From assembly GCA_031385325.1 (NCBI GenBank), contig JANNBJ010000191.1, positions 1-43,551 of the forward strand: a DNA stretch of 43,551 nt, in the 5' to 3' direction. Positions 1 to 8,442 of the stretch are shown piece after piece. Made by a program: the position numbers and the translations under genes. Source of the stretch: SYFY01 sp031385325 (lineage in GTDB: Bacteria; Pseudomonadota; Gammaproteobacteria; Pseudomonadales; Azotimanducaceae). How positions within the stretch are numbered: position 1 is the stretch's first letter; each line of letters starts with the position of its first letter. Below the pieces are notes generated by a model. It was not told the origin of the DNA. It was given only the letters and a program-made list of their open reading frames with translations, and ran no database searches.

Positions 1-37
1 CGGCGCCGACCACAGAGCGAAGAATGGCGCGGCTCAT
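1..37 (-). CDS. lptC: Partial CDS, probable LptC amino terminus
   Basis: An ATG on the minus strand at 37-35 overlaps the kdsC stop codon (ATGA arrangement) and opens a frame reading MSRAILRSVVGA before the window ends. Only 12 residues are visible, so the name rests on context: in gammaproteobacteria kdsC is normally followed by lptC, the single-pass inner-membrane protein that passes lipopolysaccharide from LptBFG to LptA. The visible start, a basic residue followed by hydrophobic ones, suits a membrane-anchored protein but proves nothing. The gene is cut by the window edge, not broken. Confidence 0.45.
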   Translation of the reverse strand, partial: MSRAILRSVVGA

Positions 38-546
38 GAATAATGCCAAAGGCCTTTGGCGCGGAGTATCAGCTCACAGAGTTCACGCGCTACCCCATCG
101 CCACCTCGAGTGGCGGTGACGAAGGCTGCGCCTGCCCGTACTACTGGATGACCATTTGGCACGCTGATCCCGAAGGCACATTCACTGAACAAGGAAAGAT
201 CCGGAAGATCGTCACCAACGTGCGCGGCTCGGTCGGCAGGTACGCGCACCTTCGTCAGGAAATCGGCAAACGCGTCTGACTTGTTCGTGATGCCTTGATA
301 AAGATGACGAACACCAAGCTCCTCGGCACGACGAAGTACTATGGGAGATGAGCGTCCGGTGATCCAGCCAACGGCGATACCAGCCTGCATCAGCATCTTG
401 AAGGCAGCGCCGTCCTGCACGTTGAACGTCTTGAGTTCACGACCATCGTCGAGATAAGTAATTCCGCCATCGGTAAGTACCCCGTCGACATCAAAGGTGA
501 TGGCTTCGAGCTTGCCAAAGTCGGGCTGGTTGTGGTGGATGGTCAC
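34..546 (-). CDS. kdsC: KdsC, 3-deoxy-D-manno-octulosonate 8-phosphate phosphatase
   Basis: This 170-residue HAD-superfamily phosphatase removes phosphate from KDO-8-phosphate in the cytoplasm, a step in making the KDO core sugar of lipopolysaccharide. The HAD motif I FDVDGVLTDGG (nucleophile about Asp19, acid/base about Asp21), the motif II segment ITGRSS and the motif III/IV segment GDDLPD are all present, and there is no cap domain, as expected for the small tetrameric C0-type KdsC. The start is a GTG at 546-544. The gene overlaps the following lptC by 4 bases. The isomerase gene kdsD, often directly upstream, is absent here: a 204-base divergent gap separates kdsC from mlaF. Confidence 0.93.
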   Translation of the reverse strand: MTIHHNQPDFGKLEAITFDVDGVLTDGGITYLDDGRELKTFNVQDGAAFKMLMQAGIAVGWITGRSSPIVLRRAEELGVRHLYQGITNKSDAFADFLTKVRVPADRAAHVGDDLPDLSLFSECAFGISVPNGHPVVRAGAAFVTATRGGDGVARELCELILRAKGLWHYS

Positions 547-750
547 GGCCGCACTGTAGACCTAAGGCTGCACCAAGGAAACGGAGATTGTATCGAACGA
601 TCCGAGCCTGGAAGAGCTCCAAGAGGGCAAATGAGCGCGTCCTTTGCTTGTGAAACAAGCCGCCAGCCCCGAAGATTGCGCGCATTCAACAGACCCGACA
701 GCTGACGTTCAGGCAGCCGGACTCACACTGAGCGTACGCAAGGACAGTGC

Positions 751-1557
751 ATGCAGCAGGACTACATCATCGAGGTCGAGGATCTCTGTTTCACCCGGGG
801 TGAAAAAGTGATCTTCGATCACCTCAATCTGAAGGTACCACGCGGGGCCATTTCGGCCGTCATGGGGCCGAGCGGCACCGGCAAGACCACACTGCTGCGA
901 GTAATCGGTGGCCAATTGCGACCAGACTCAGGGAAGGTGCTGCTTAACGGCCAGGATGTCTGCACCATGGGCCGCGATGAGCTGTTTCGTGCGCGCCGGG
1001 ATATTGGCATGTTGTTCCAGACCTCGGCGCTGTTTACGGATATGAACGTCTTTGAAAATGTAGCGTTCCCGCTGCGGGTGCATACGAGTCTTGCGGAAGA
1101 CACCATCCGCGATCTGGTGTTGATGAAACTCAACGCGGTAGGGCTTCGAGGGGCCAGAGACCTGAAGCCAAGCCAGCTGTCGGGTGGCATGTCCAGGCGC
1201 GTGGCGCTGGCACGCGCCACGGCGCTGGATCCGGATCTCATCATGTATGACGAGCCATTCACCGGGCAGGACCCGATCTCGATGGGTGTCATCCTGACCT
1301 TGATCCATGAGCTCAACGACGCGCTCGGGACGTCCACGCTGCTCGTCTCGCACGACATTCACGAGACGCTGAGCATTGCCGACTATCTGTTTGTGATTGC
1401 CGATGGCAAGGTCATTGGTGAAGGGACGCCGGAGCAATTGAAGGCGAACGAGTCCAAACGCATTCACCAGTTCATGCACGGCGACCCGGATGGACCGGTT
1501 CCCTTCCACTATCCCGCCGATGACCTGCGGTTCGATCTGCTCAGCGAGGTCGAGTAA
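751..1557 (+). CDS. mlaF: MlaF, ATPase of the Mla phospholipid ABC transporter
   Basis: This 268-residue protein is the cytoplasmic ATPase of MlaFEDB, which moves phospholipids between the inner membrane and periplasmic MlaC to keep the outer membrane asymmetric. Walker A is GPSGTGKTT (residues 39-47), the signature is LSGGM (about 143-147), Walker B is LIMYDEP (about 163-169) and the switch histidine lies in LVSHD (about 201). The start ATG has an AAGGA ribosome site at 740-744. It is first in mlaFEDCB, its TAA overlapping the mlaE ATG by one base. The divergent kdsC start lies 204 bases away, so that gap should hold both promoters; I could not pick a convincing one for either gene. Confidence 0.95.
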   Translation: MQQDYIIEVEDLCFTRGEKVIFDHLNLKVPRGAISAVMGPSGTGKTTLLRVIGGQLRPDSGKVLLNGQDVCTMGRDELFRARRDIGMLFQTSALFTDMNVFENVAFPLRVHTSLAEDTIRDLVLMKLNAVGLRGARDLKPSQLSGGMSRRVALARATALDPDLIMYDEPFTGQDPISMGVILTLIHELNDALGTSTLLVSHDIHETLSIADYLFVIADGKVIGEGTPEQLKANESKRIHQFMHGDPDGPVPFHYPADDLRFDLLSEVE

Positions 1558-2336
1558 TGGTTGCGTTACTGCGCCGTATTGGAAGCCGTGTCCTGTTTCG
1601 TCTGGAGGGGTTGGGTCGTGCCACCATCATGTGGGGCCTGGCCATGGCGACGTTGCCCAAAAAGGGTGATATGACGCTTCTCTTTCGGCAGATTTACTCG
1701 ATCGGCGTGTTGTCCATTGCCATCATCGTGTTGTCGGCGTTTGCCATTGGTGCAGTGATCTCATTGCAGTTTTACACCCAGCTCTCACGCTTTGGTGCTG
1801 AGGATGCGGTGGGTGCTGGTCTGGCGCTGGTTTTGCTGCGGGAACTGGGTCCGGTGGTCACAGGTCTGTTGTTTGCCGGTCGTGCCGGGTCCGCGATCAC
1901 GGCAGAAATCGGACTGATGAAGACTACCGAGCAGTTGTCGATCATGGAAATGATGGGCGTTGACCCACTACGAAGGATTGTGGCGCCAAGACTCTGGGGC
2001 GGCATCATCAGCATGCCGTTGCTCACCGCCATCTTCAATGTCGTTGGCATCTACGGTGGCGTGGTTGTTGGCGTGTATTGGCTAGGGGCCGACCCGGGCG
2101 GTTTCTGGAGCGGAATGCAGGATGCTGTGGATACGCGAGAGGACATTTTCAAAGGGATGCTCAAGGCGGCGATCTTTGCCGTAGTGGTGACCTGGATAGC
2201 GGTTTTTCAAGGCTATGATTGCGAGCCCACGGCCGAAGGTATGGGTCGGGCCACGACCAAGACCGTGGTGACATCTTCGGTCCTGATTCTCGCCCTGGAC
2301 TTTTTCCTCACACTTTCAATGTATGGAGATTTCTGA
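1557..2336 (+). CDS. mlaE: MlaE, permease of the Mla phospholipid transporter
   Basis: This 259-residue integral membrane protein is the permease subunit of the MlaFEDB complex. Hydrophobic segments are clear around residues 50-75 (SIGVLSIAIIVLSAFAIGAV), 95-115, 145-175 and 205-255. The family signature LRELGPVVTGLLFAGRAGSA and the acidic EIGLMKTTEQ stretch are characteristic of the MlaE/YrbE permease family. Length matches the E. coli protein (about 260). The start codon overlaps the mlaF stop by one base, so translation is probably coupled. Confidence 0.95.
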   Translation: MVALLRRIGSRVLFRLEGLGRATIMWGLAMATLPKKGDMTLLFRQIYSIGVLSIAIIVLSAFAIGAVISLQFYTQLSRFGAEDAVGAGLALVLLRELGPVVTGLLFAGRAGSAITAEIGLMKTTEQLSIMEMMGVDPLRRIVAPRLWGGIISMPLLTAIFNVVGIYGGVVVGVYWLGADPGGFWSGMQDAVDTREDIFKGMLKAAIFAVVVTWIAVFQGYDCEPTAEGMGRATTKTVVTSSVLILALDFFLTLSMYGDF

Positions 2337-2338
2337 TC

Positions 2339-2797
2339 ATGCGCATGCGCACCCTGGAAATCAGCGTCGGCGCTTTTGTTCTCGCCGGAATGCTCGCTAT
2401 TCTCTTTCTGGTCATCCAGGTATCTGGTGTGAACATAAAGGCTGCGGAGACTTCCTACACGGTCTCCGCCCGTTTTGATGATGTGGCTGGACTGCGACCA
2501 CGTGCAAAAGTGAGCATGGCCGGCGTTACCCTGGGACGGGTGCGGGCGATCGAGGTCGATACCGAGTATGGCGAAGCCATAGTGCAGATCGAAATTGACG
2601 GCGAACCTGGCAAGCTGACCACCGATACCAGTGCGAAGGTACTCACCGAAGGGATTCTAGGTGCGCGATACATCGGGCTGCTGCCGGGCTCTGAAGAGAC
2701 CAAGCTTGCGGACGGTGGTGAGATCACGGAAACCCAGGGCGCCATCGTTCTGGAGAACCTCATTGGTCAGTTTCTCACCAGTCTGGGCAAAGATTGA
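2339..2797 (+). CDS. mlaD: MlaD, MCE-domain substrate-binding protein
   Basis: This 152-residue protein has one amino-terminal membrane anchor (about residues 12-28) and one MCE domain (about 38-118), containing VSARFDDVAGLRPRAKVSMAG and the GARYIGLLPG segment. MlaD forms the hexameric ring that carries phospholipid between the MlaFE core and MlaC. The frame is open further upstream into mlaE, but ATG 2339 is chosen because a GGAG site lies at 2325-2328 and the membrane anchor follows directly. It is shorter at the carboxy end than the E. coli protein (183 residues). It starts two bases after the mlaE stop. Confidence 0.93.
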   Translation: MRMRTLEISVGAFVLAGMLAILFLVIQVSGVNIKAAETSYTVSARFDDVAGLRPRAKVSMAGVTLGRVRAIEVDTEYGEAIVQIEIDGEPGKLTTDTSAKVLTEGILGARYIGLLPGSEETKLADGGEITETQGAIVLENLIGQFLTSLGKD

Positions 2798-2876
2798 GGC
2801 GTGCTAGGATGGTGTCGTTCTACTTGTCGGAGTCGGTTTTGACCGAAGGCATTTTGTCAGCAGTGGAGTTCACAAC

Positions 2877-3554
2877 GTGCGTAAAATTCTGATCAATATT
2901 GTCCTGCTGGTTGGCTTGGTGGCCTCCGGCGTGGTGCTCGCTGCCGAGGCGTCTCCTGAAGCCGTTGTTCGCGATTCAGCGGACAAGGTGCTGGGACTGA
3001 TTGAGGACGGCAAGGAGTATCTTGACGAAGACCCGGATCGGTTTTATCGGGCAGTCCATGATGCCCTCGAACCAGTGGTTGCCTTCGATGCGTTTGCTCG
3101 CGGTGTCATGGGGCCATTCTGGAAAGAAGCGACGGATGCTCAGAAGACTCGATTTATCGAGACCTTCAAGTGGGGTTTGTTACGCACGTACTCTGCCGCA
3201 CTGACCGAGTTCAGCGACGGCGAGGTGGTGGTGATTGAGCCGGACAAGCCACCCAGAGTCCCGGAGCGCCGCGAGGTGAAAATGGAGATTCGCACCGATA
3301 AAGGTGACGTTTATCCGGTGGTCTATGCAATGGCGCTGGATCCCCAATCTCACTGGCGCGTACGCAACCTGGTCGTTGGTGGTGTAAACATCGGTCTGAC
3401 CTATCAGAACCAGTTCAGGAGTGCGATGCGAGATCCGAAGTACGCCGGCAGCATGGATAAGGTCATCGATAGCTGGGCAACTGTTGTCGCTGCCGAAAAA
3501 GCCAAGGCAACCGATGCCGTCAAGCCTGCCAACGCCGGATCAGCGGCCGGCTGA
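2877..3554 (+). CDS. mlaC: MlaC, periplasmic phospholipid-binding protein
   Basis: This 225-residue secreted protein ferries phospholipid between the outer-membrane MlaA complex and inner-membrane MlaFEDB. A signal peptide is clear (MRKILINIVLLVGLVASGVVLA, cleaved probably after the AEA region near residue 24), followed by the MlaC/Ttg2D fold with the typical FDAFARGVMGPFWKEAT and TYSAALTEF segments. Start is GTG 2877 with GGAG at 2865-2868. The 79-base gap after mlaD is the longest inside the operon. The last 25 or so residues are Ala/Lys-rich and probably disordered. Confidence 0.93.
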   Translation: MRKILINIVLLVGLVASGVVLAAEASPEAVVRDSADKVLGLIEDGKEYLDEDPDRFYRAVHDALEPVVAFDAFARGVMGPFWKEATDAQKTRFIETFKWGLLRTYSAALTEFSDGEVVVIEPDKPPRVPERREVKMEIRTDKGDVYPVVYAMALDPQSHWRVRNLVVGGVNIGLTYQNQFRSAMRDPKYAGSMDKVIDSWATVVAAEKAKATDAVKPANAGSAAG

Positions 3555-3566
3555 TCGAGAGTTGTC

Positions 3567-3830
3567 ATGTTGACCGGAAGTATCAATTTCGAGAACTATC
3601 CACAAATGCGGCTTGTTGGCGACGAATTGGTTGATGGTGGCACCAGTCCGCTGCGTATCGATCTCGCCGGGCTGACTCACGCCAACAGTCTGACTGTCGG
3701 CGCCATGATCGCCTGGTATCGACGGGCAGCAAAGCAGGACAAGATCATTCGTTTCGACAACGTTTCTGAACCATTGCACAAGATCATTCAGGTTTCAGGG
3801 TTGCAGACCATCCTGCTGGGAGCGAATTGA
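3567..3830 (+). CDS. mlaB: MlaB, STAS-domain subunit of the Mla transporter
   Basis: This 87-residue protein is a single STAS domain, the small cytoplasmic partner that binds MlaF and stabilises the active MlaFEDB complex. The core reads RIDLAGLTHANSLTVGAM (about residues 28-45), where the Thr/Asn-Ser turn corresponds to the conserved STAS loop, and the tail KIIQVSGLQTILLG matches the usual final helix of the domain. It sits 12 bases after mlaC and its stop overlaps the next ATG by one base. Confidence 0.9.
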   Translation: MLTGSINFENYPQMRLVGDELVDGGTSPLRIDLAGLTHANSLTVGAMIAWYRRAAKQDKIIRFDNVSEPLHKIIQVSGLQTILLGAN

Positions 3831-4078
3831 TGGATTTGCACGAAGCCATAGAACAGGCCTTGAGAAACGGTCTTCCTGAGGTTGAGCTCATGCTCGACCT
3901 GCAAGGTAACAAAGCTGTAGTGGATGTTGTCAGTCCGGTGTTTGTGGGCAAATCCAGAGTCGAACGAAGCAAATTGGTCTATCAGTGCCTAGACGACCTG
4001 ATCAGGAGTGGCGCTCTGCATGCAGTGACGATTCGCGCCGCCACCCCTTCGGAACGCGGACCCGATAATCGTGGATAA
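3830..4078 (+). CDS. ibaG: IbaG, BolA-family protein
   Basis: This 82-residue protein belongs to the BolA/IbaG family. Family members bind [2Fe-2S] clusters together with monothiol glutaredoxins; IbaG has been linked to acid stress and envelope homeostasis. The fold signature is the VSPVFVGKSRVERSKLVYQ helix-turn region and the terminal LHAVTIRAATPSE strand, where the His is the conserved candidate cluster ligand. ATG 3830 is chosen over TTG 3827 because it gives the usual family length and overlaps the mlaB stop by one base. It overlaps murA by 8 bases. The order mlaB-ibaG-murA is standard. Confidence 0.92.
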   Translation: MDLHEAIEQALRNGLPEVELMLDLQGNKAVVDVVSPVFVGKSRVERSKLVYQCLDDLIRSGALHAVTIRAATPSERGPDNRG

Positions 4079-5333
4079 GCTGCAGATCCGCGGCGGCAAG
4101 CCGCTGCATGGGCGGCTGCGCGTTTCTGGCGCAAAGAATTCAGCGTTGAAAATTCTTGCTGCGTCCTTGTTATCCGGATCACCGTTGTCGATCCGCAACA
4201 TGCCGCATTTGCACGACGTGACCACCATGATCGAACTGCTTGGATGTCTGGGTGTGGACATCACGGTGGACGATCAAATGGGTGTGGAAATCTCCGCTGC
4301 CAACGTGCATTGCATGCGAGCACCCTATGAACTCGTCAAGACAATGCGCGCCTCATTCCTGGTGCTTGGGCCAATGCTTGCCCGTTTCGGTCAGGCCGAA
4401 GTGTCGCTGCCGGGCGGTTGCGCCATTGGGGCGCGCCCCGTGGATCAGCATTTGAAAGGGCTGGCTGCCATGGGTGCCGAAATCGAACTCGACGGAGGTT
4501 ACGTGCGGGCGCGCAGCAATGGTCGATTGCGCGGTGCGTCCATCCACATGGATATCGTCACGGTTGGCGGTACCGAGAACCTGCTGATGGCGGCGACCCT
4601 CGCTGATGGGGTGACGACGATCGACAATGCTGCAAAGGAACCTGAAATCGTTGATCTTGCGCAGTGCCTGATTGCCATGGGCGCACGAATCGAAGGTCAT
4701 GGGACATCGCGAATTGTCATCGAGGGTCAGCAGTCGCTTGGGGGCTGTAGTTATTCCGTCATGCCAGACCGCATCGAGGCAGGGACGTATCTGGTGGCGG
4801 CGGCAGCGACTGGCGGCAGTATCAGACTCACTCACGTCGCACCGGACACGCTGGGTTCGGTGATTGAACGTCTCGAAGCGGCCGGAGCGACAGTCGAGAT
4901 GGGCGATGACTGGATCTCGCTCGACATGGGTGGTCGCCGGCCGCGCGCGGTTGATATCGAGACCCGTCCGTACCCTGGTTTTCCAACGGATTTGCAGGCG
5001 CAGTTCATGGCCATGGACGCGATCGCGGAAGGGACCAGCAAGATCCGCGAGACGATCTTCGAAAATCGTTTCATGCATGTTCAGGAATTGAATCGGCTGG
5101 GTGCGAATATCGAGCAGGTCAGTGCTTCCGTGGCGTTGGTCCATGGCGTACCTGGACTGTCGGCAGCGCCGGTCATGGCAACGGATCTGCGAGCATCGTC
5201 CAGTCTGGTTGTTGCGGCGCTGGTCGCGCAAGGCACGACGCTGATTGATCGTATCTACCACATCGATCGAGGCTACGAGACGATCGAGGAAAAACTCGGT
5301 GGGCTCGGCGCCGAGATCACGCGAGTGCGTTGA
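4071..5333 (+). CDS. murA: MurA, UDP-N-acetylglucosamine 1-carboxyvinyltransferase
   Basis: This 420-residue cytoplasmic enzyme transfers enolpyruvate from phosphoenolpyruvate to UDP-GlcNAc, the first committed step of peptidoglycan synthesis and the target of fosfomycin. The catalytic Cys is present in PGGCAIGARP (about Cys117), so the protein should be the fosfomycin-sensitive type; Lys22 in SGAKNSALK is the conserved substrate lysine. Length equals the E. coli enzyme (419). Start is GTG 4071, overlapping ibaG by 8 bases. It is followed after 3 bases by hisG, an order shared with Pseudomonas. Confidence 0.97.
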   Translation: MDKLQIRGGKPLHGRLRVSGAKNSALKILAASLLSGSPLSIRNMPHLHDVTTMIELLGCLGVDITVDDQMGVEISAANVHCMRAPYELVKTMRASFLVLGPMLARFGQAEVSLPGGCAIGARPVDQHLKGLAAMGAEIELDGGYVRARSNGRLRGASIHMDIVTVGGTENLLMAATLADGVTTIDNAAKEPEIVDLAQCLIAMGARIEGHGTSRIVIEGQQSLGGCSYSVMPDRIEAGTYLVAAAATGGSIRLTHVAPDTLGSVIERLEAAGATVEMGDDWISLDMGGRRPRAVDIETRPYPGFPTDLQAQFMAMDAIAEGTSKIRETIFENRFMHVQELNRLGANIEQVSASVALVHGVPGLSAAPVMATDLRASSSLVVAALVAQGTTLIDRIYHIDRGYETIEEKLGGLGAEITRVR

Positions 5334-5336
5334 ACG

Positions 5337-5963
5337 ATGAGCCTGACGATTGCACTGAATCGTGGTCGGATTCTCAAGGAATGTCTGCCATTGTTGGCCC
5401 GGGCTGGCATCGAGCCACTGGATGACATTCACAACAGCCGTAAGCTGATTTTCGAAGCCACGGGTGGTCACAAGTTGATCGTCATGCGTGGTTCCGATGT
5501 GCCGACTTATGTCGAACATGGTGTTGCCGATGTCGGAATTACTGGCAAGGACACGATTCTTGAGTACGGTGAAGGGGCTGGTTTTTATGAGCGCCTTGAT
5601 CTGCGCATCGGGCGTTGTCGCCTGATGGTGGCGGCGCCCGTTGGTGCTGATTTGTCAGAAGGGCCACTGCGTGTCGCAACCAAATTCGTGAATGTCAGCC
5701 GTGCTTATTACGACGCACTCGGCCGCCAGGCGACCATTATTCCCCTCGCAGGAGCAATTGAGATCGCGCCGCTGATTGGGCTGGCTGACCTTATCGTTGA
5801 TATCGTCGATACCGGCAATACGTTGAAGGCGAATGGATTGGAAGCTCGTGAAACCATAGCCATGATCAGCACACGGGTCATCGTCAATCGTGCCTCGCAA
5901 AAAACACGTTTCGATGCTGTGCAGGAACTGGTTAACCGGCTGCGTGAAGTGACTGCGGCCTGA
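5337..5963 (+). CDS. hisG: HisG, ATP phosphoribosyltransferase, short form
   Basis: This 208-residue enzyme condenses ATP with phosphoribosyl pyrophosphate in the first step of histidine synthesis. It contains ALNRGRILKE near the start, GSDVPTYVEHGVADVGITGKD and the phosphate-binding DIVDTGNTLKANGL. At about 210 residues it lacks the carboxy-terminal regulatory ACT-like domain of the roughly 300-residue E. coli enzyme. Short-form HisG normally needs HisZ, an aminoacyl-tRNA-synthetase-like partner, for activity; no hisZ is in this window. The stop overlaps the hisD ATG by one base. Confidence 0.94.
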   Translation: MSLTIALNRGRILKECLPLLARAGIEPLDDIHNSRKLIFEATGGHKLIVMRGSDVPTYVEHGVADVGITGKDTILEYGEGAGFYERLDLRIGRCRLMVAAPVGADLSEGPLRVATKFVNVSRAYYDALGRQATIIPLAGAIEIAPLIGLADLIVDIVDTGNTLKANGLEARETIAMISTRVIVNRASQKTRFDAVQELVNRLREVTAA

Positions 5964-7273
5964 TGAGTTCGATTCGAAGGTTCGATTCCAGTGCACCGAA
6001 CTTCCTGGAAGACCTGCATCGACTGTCCCGGTTGCCCGAATCAGACGACGGTGCGGTTGATCGGCGCGTGGCTGAGATCATTGCCGACGTACGTTTGCGT
6101 GGCGATGCCGCTCTGCTTGAGCTGACCGGCCGCCTGGATCGTCATGTCGTGACCGACGCGGCCGATCTCGAGATCTCACACACCGATATGGCGGCGGCCT
6201 TCAACGGACTGGATATTCAGGCCCGCCAGGCGCTGGAAATCGCCGCGAGCAGGATCCGCGAATATCACCTTCAACAGACGACCTCCGATATTGACTACAC
6301 CGACGCACTTGGTAATCGGCTCGGACAACGGTGGACGCCGATTGATCGAGTCGGTGTTTATGTGCCTGGGGGACGCGCTGCCTATCCCTCGTCGGTGCTG
6401 ATGACCGTTGTTCCAGCGCGATGTGCGGGAGTCCGTGAAGTTGTTCTCGTTGTGCCGACTCCGGATGGCATTCGCAATACGCTGGTACTTGCAGCAGCGC
6501 ATATGGCAGGCGTTGATCGACTGTTCACGATCGGCGGGGCTCAAGCGGTTGCTGCGCTGGCCTTTGGGACCCCTGTTATACCGCGAGTGGACAAAATCGT
6601 TGGGCCAGGAAATGCCTATGTCGCTGCCGCCAAGCGACAGGTCTTTGGTCAGGTGGGCATCGATTCAATAGCTGGGCCGTCGGAGATTCTGATCATCGCT
6701 GATGACACGGCCAATCCCGAGTGGATTGCGATGGATCTGTTCTCGCAGGCCGAACACGATGCGGTTGCGCAAAGTCTGCTCATTTCAGCGAGCCAAACGT
6801 TACTCGATCACGTGGCAGCGACCATTGATCGATTGCTTCCTGAACGGTTACGACAGACAGTCATTGCCGAGTCATTCGCCAGGCGGGGTGCTCTCATCAA
6901 AGTCAGGGACCTCGAAGAAGCTTGTCAGCTGGCAAACACTATCGCGGCGGAACATGTGCAGTTGATGGTGCGTGACCCGCGTGCGCTGGTGTCGAGCATC
7001 CGCCATGCCGGTGCAATTTTCATCGGCGCCAATGCGGGCGAGGTGCTCGGCGATTATGTAGCCGGGCCATCGCATGTACTTCCAACCTACGGGACCGCGA
7101 GATTTTCCTCGCCGCTGTCTGTATACGATTTCAAGAAACGTAGCTCGCTGATTGAGCTGTCGACCGCTGGTCTAGCTGCGTTGGTACCGGTAGCGGTTAG
7201 CATCGCCGAAGCGGAAGGGCTGGAAGCTCACGCTGCGGCTGCATTGATTCGGATGCCCGGCACGAATCGTTGA
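5963..7273 (+). CDS. hisD: HisD, histidinol dehydrogenase
   Basis: This 436-residue zinc enzyme oxidises L-histidinol to L-histidine in two NAD-dependent steps, the end of the pathway. Recognisable blocks are RVGVYVPGGRAAYPSSVLM, the KIVGPGNAYVAAAKR segment, GIDSIAGPSEIL and LFSQAEHD with the zinc-binding Gln/His pair, and the late GPSHVLPT block. Length matches the family (about 430). It ends 15 bases before the convergent protease gene. In Pseudomonas hisC usually follows; here it does not. Confidence 0.96.
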   Translation: MSSIRRFDSSAPNFLEDLHRLSRLPESDDGAVDRRVAEIIADVRLRGDAALLELTGRLDRHVVTDAADLEISHTDMAAAFNGLDIQARQALEIAASRIREYHLQQTTSDIDYTDALGNRLGQRWTPIDRVGVYVPGGRAAYPSSVLMTVVPARCAGVREVVLVVPTPDGIRNTLVLAAAHMAGVDRLFTIGGAQAVAALAFGTPVIPRVDKIVGPGNAYVAAAKRQVFGQVGIDSIAGPSEILIIADDTANPEWIAMDLFSQAEHDAVAQSLLISASQTLLDHVAATIDRLLPERLRQTVIAESFARRGALIKVRDLEEACQLANTIAAEHVQLMVRDPRALVSSIRHAGAIFIGANAGEVLGDYVAGPSHVLPTYGTARFSSPLSVYDFKKRSSLIELSTAGLAALVPVAVSIAEAEGLEAHAAAALIRMPGTNR

Positions 7274-7288
7274 CCGATCTTCTACGGG

Positions 7289-8392
7289 TTATTCTTCTGC
7301 AGCCGGTTCAGAACGTTCTGCCACGACCAGTATCAGGTCGATCATCTGTTCACCCCGTTCAACAGAGACTTTCAATCGTGCTCCGGGCTTAAGCATGCTG
7401 ACCTGTCGGCTGATGCTCAATCGGTCGCGCGGCATCTGGTCACCAAGTGCCATCAGAGTGTCGTCGATTTTCAATCCACCAAGAGCACCGGGTCCGCCAG
7501 CGTCCACATCAGTGATGCGAAACCCGAATTCGTTGTCGGCTTCGCGTTGTTCAGCCACTTCGATTCCGATCCAGCCGCGCCGGACACGTCCATACGCAAG
7601 AATTTCATCGAGTACGTATCGCACGACGTCAGACGGAATTGCAAAGCCAATGCCTTGAGAACCTGTACCGCGCGAGAAGATCATCGTATTGATCCCGATC
7701 AACTCGCCATCAGCGTTGACGAGTGCGCCACCGGAATTCCCAGGGTTGATTGCAGCATCGGTCTGCATGAAGTCGTCATAGGTGCTCTCCCCGACCACCA
7801 CCCGACGTACTGCTCCAATGATGCCTTGTGAAACGGTTTGCCCGATGCCGAAAGGATTACCAATAGCCAGCGCGATATCACCGACATGTACGTTTTCGGA
7901 ACTACTGATGCGAATTGCCGGGGAATCAACTGTCTCAATCCGGATGACCGCCAGATCAAAATCATGATCCCGCCCGATGACGGTTGCTGGCAGAACCGCT
8001 CCGGAATTAAGCCCTACCAGGACTTCGTCGGCGTCCTCGATGACGTGATTATTGGTCACGATATGTCCGTCTGTGCGCACGATCACGCCGGAACCCAGGG
8101 AACTGTCGACCCGGGCGGCACCACCGTTCTCCAACTTTTCACACCATGCGCGATAACGAGGCAACTTGCACAAGGCGGGTTGCATCTTTCGGCTGGAGTA
8201 GATGCTGACAACGGAAGGGGCGGCGTGATTGACGGCGTCGGCGTAACCGTCGCGCGAGCGATTGCCAGGTTGGCCGGTGACAAGCAGAAGCACGCCGCCC
8301 AGCAATGCGCCCAAGAGCGCCGGAAGCAGCAGAAAGCGAAGCCATCCATTCATCACCAGGTTTCTCAGGCTTTGGCGTTGGGCCGGCGACAA
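7289..8392 (-). CDS. algW: DegS/AlgW-type membrane-anchored serine protease
   Basis: This 367-residue HtrA-family protease is anchored by one transmembrane segment (about residues 18-38) with the protease domain in the periplasm. The catalytic triad is visible: His116 in TNNHVIED, Asp146 in HDFDLAVIR and Ser220 in NPGNSGGAL. A single PDZ domain follows (about 270-355). One anchor plus one PDZ is the DegS/AlgW arrangement, which senses misfolded outer-membrane proteins and cuts the anti-sigma factor RseA/MucA. Next to hisD is the expected Pseudomonas position. Two cysteines, about residues 75 and 84, lie in an amino-terminal loop (see findings). An ATG 13 codons in is an alternative start. Confidence 0.9.
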   Translation of the reverse strand: MSPAQRQSLRNLVMNGWLRFLLLPALLGALLGGVLLLVTGQPGNRSRDGYADAVNHAAPSVVSIYSSRKMQPALCKLPRYRAWCEKLENGGAARVDSSLGSGVIVRTDGHIVTNNHVIEDADEVLVGLNSGAVLPATVIGRDHDFDLAVIRIETVDSPAIRISSSENVHVGDIALAIGNPFGIGQTVSQGIIGAVRRVVVGESTYDDFMQTDAAINPGNSGGALVNADGELIGINTMIFSRGTGSQGIGFAIPSDVVRYVLDEILAYGRVRRGWIGIEVAEQREADNEFGFRITDVDAGGPGALGGLKIDDTLMALGDQMPRDRLSISRQVSMLKPGARLKVSVERGEQMIDLILVVAERSEPAAEE

Positions 8393-8442
8393 AATCGGGT
8401 TAGAGTCGCGCGCCGATGCAACGCTAACACGATTCGATAACC

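Noticed and set aside
547..750. Possible small gene or kdsD remnant between kdsC and mlaF
   Set aside because: Translations in both directions show no resemblance to KdsD, and the interval is better explained as a divergent promoter region.
4353..5519. 388-codon open frame on the minus strand across murA
   Set aside because: It is antisense to a complete murA, has low-complexity His/Arg-rich composition and no family resemblance; such frames are common opposite genes with this codon usage.
7838..8440. 200-codon plus-strand frame opposite the AlgW-type protease
   Set aside because: Shadow frame; the protease has its full catalytic triad on the minus strand.
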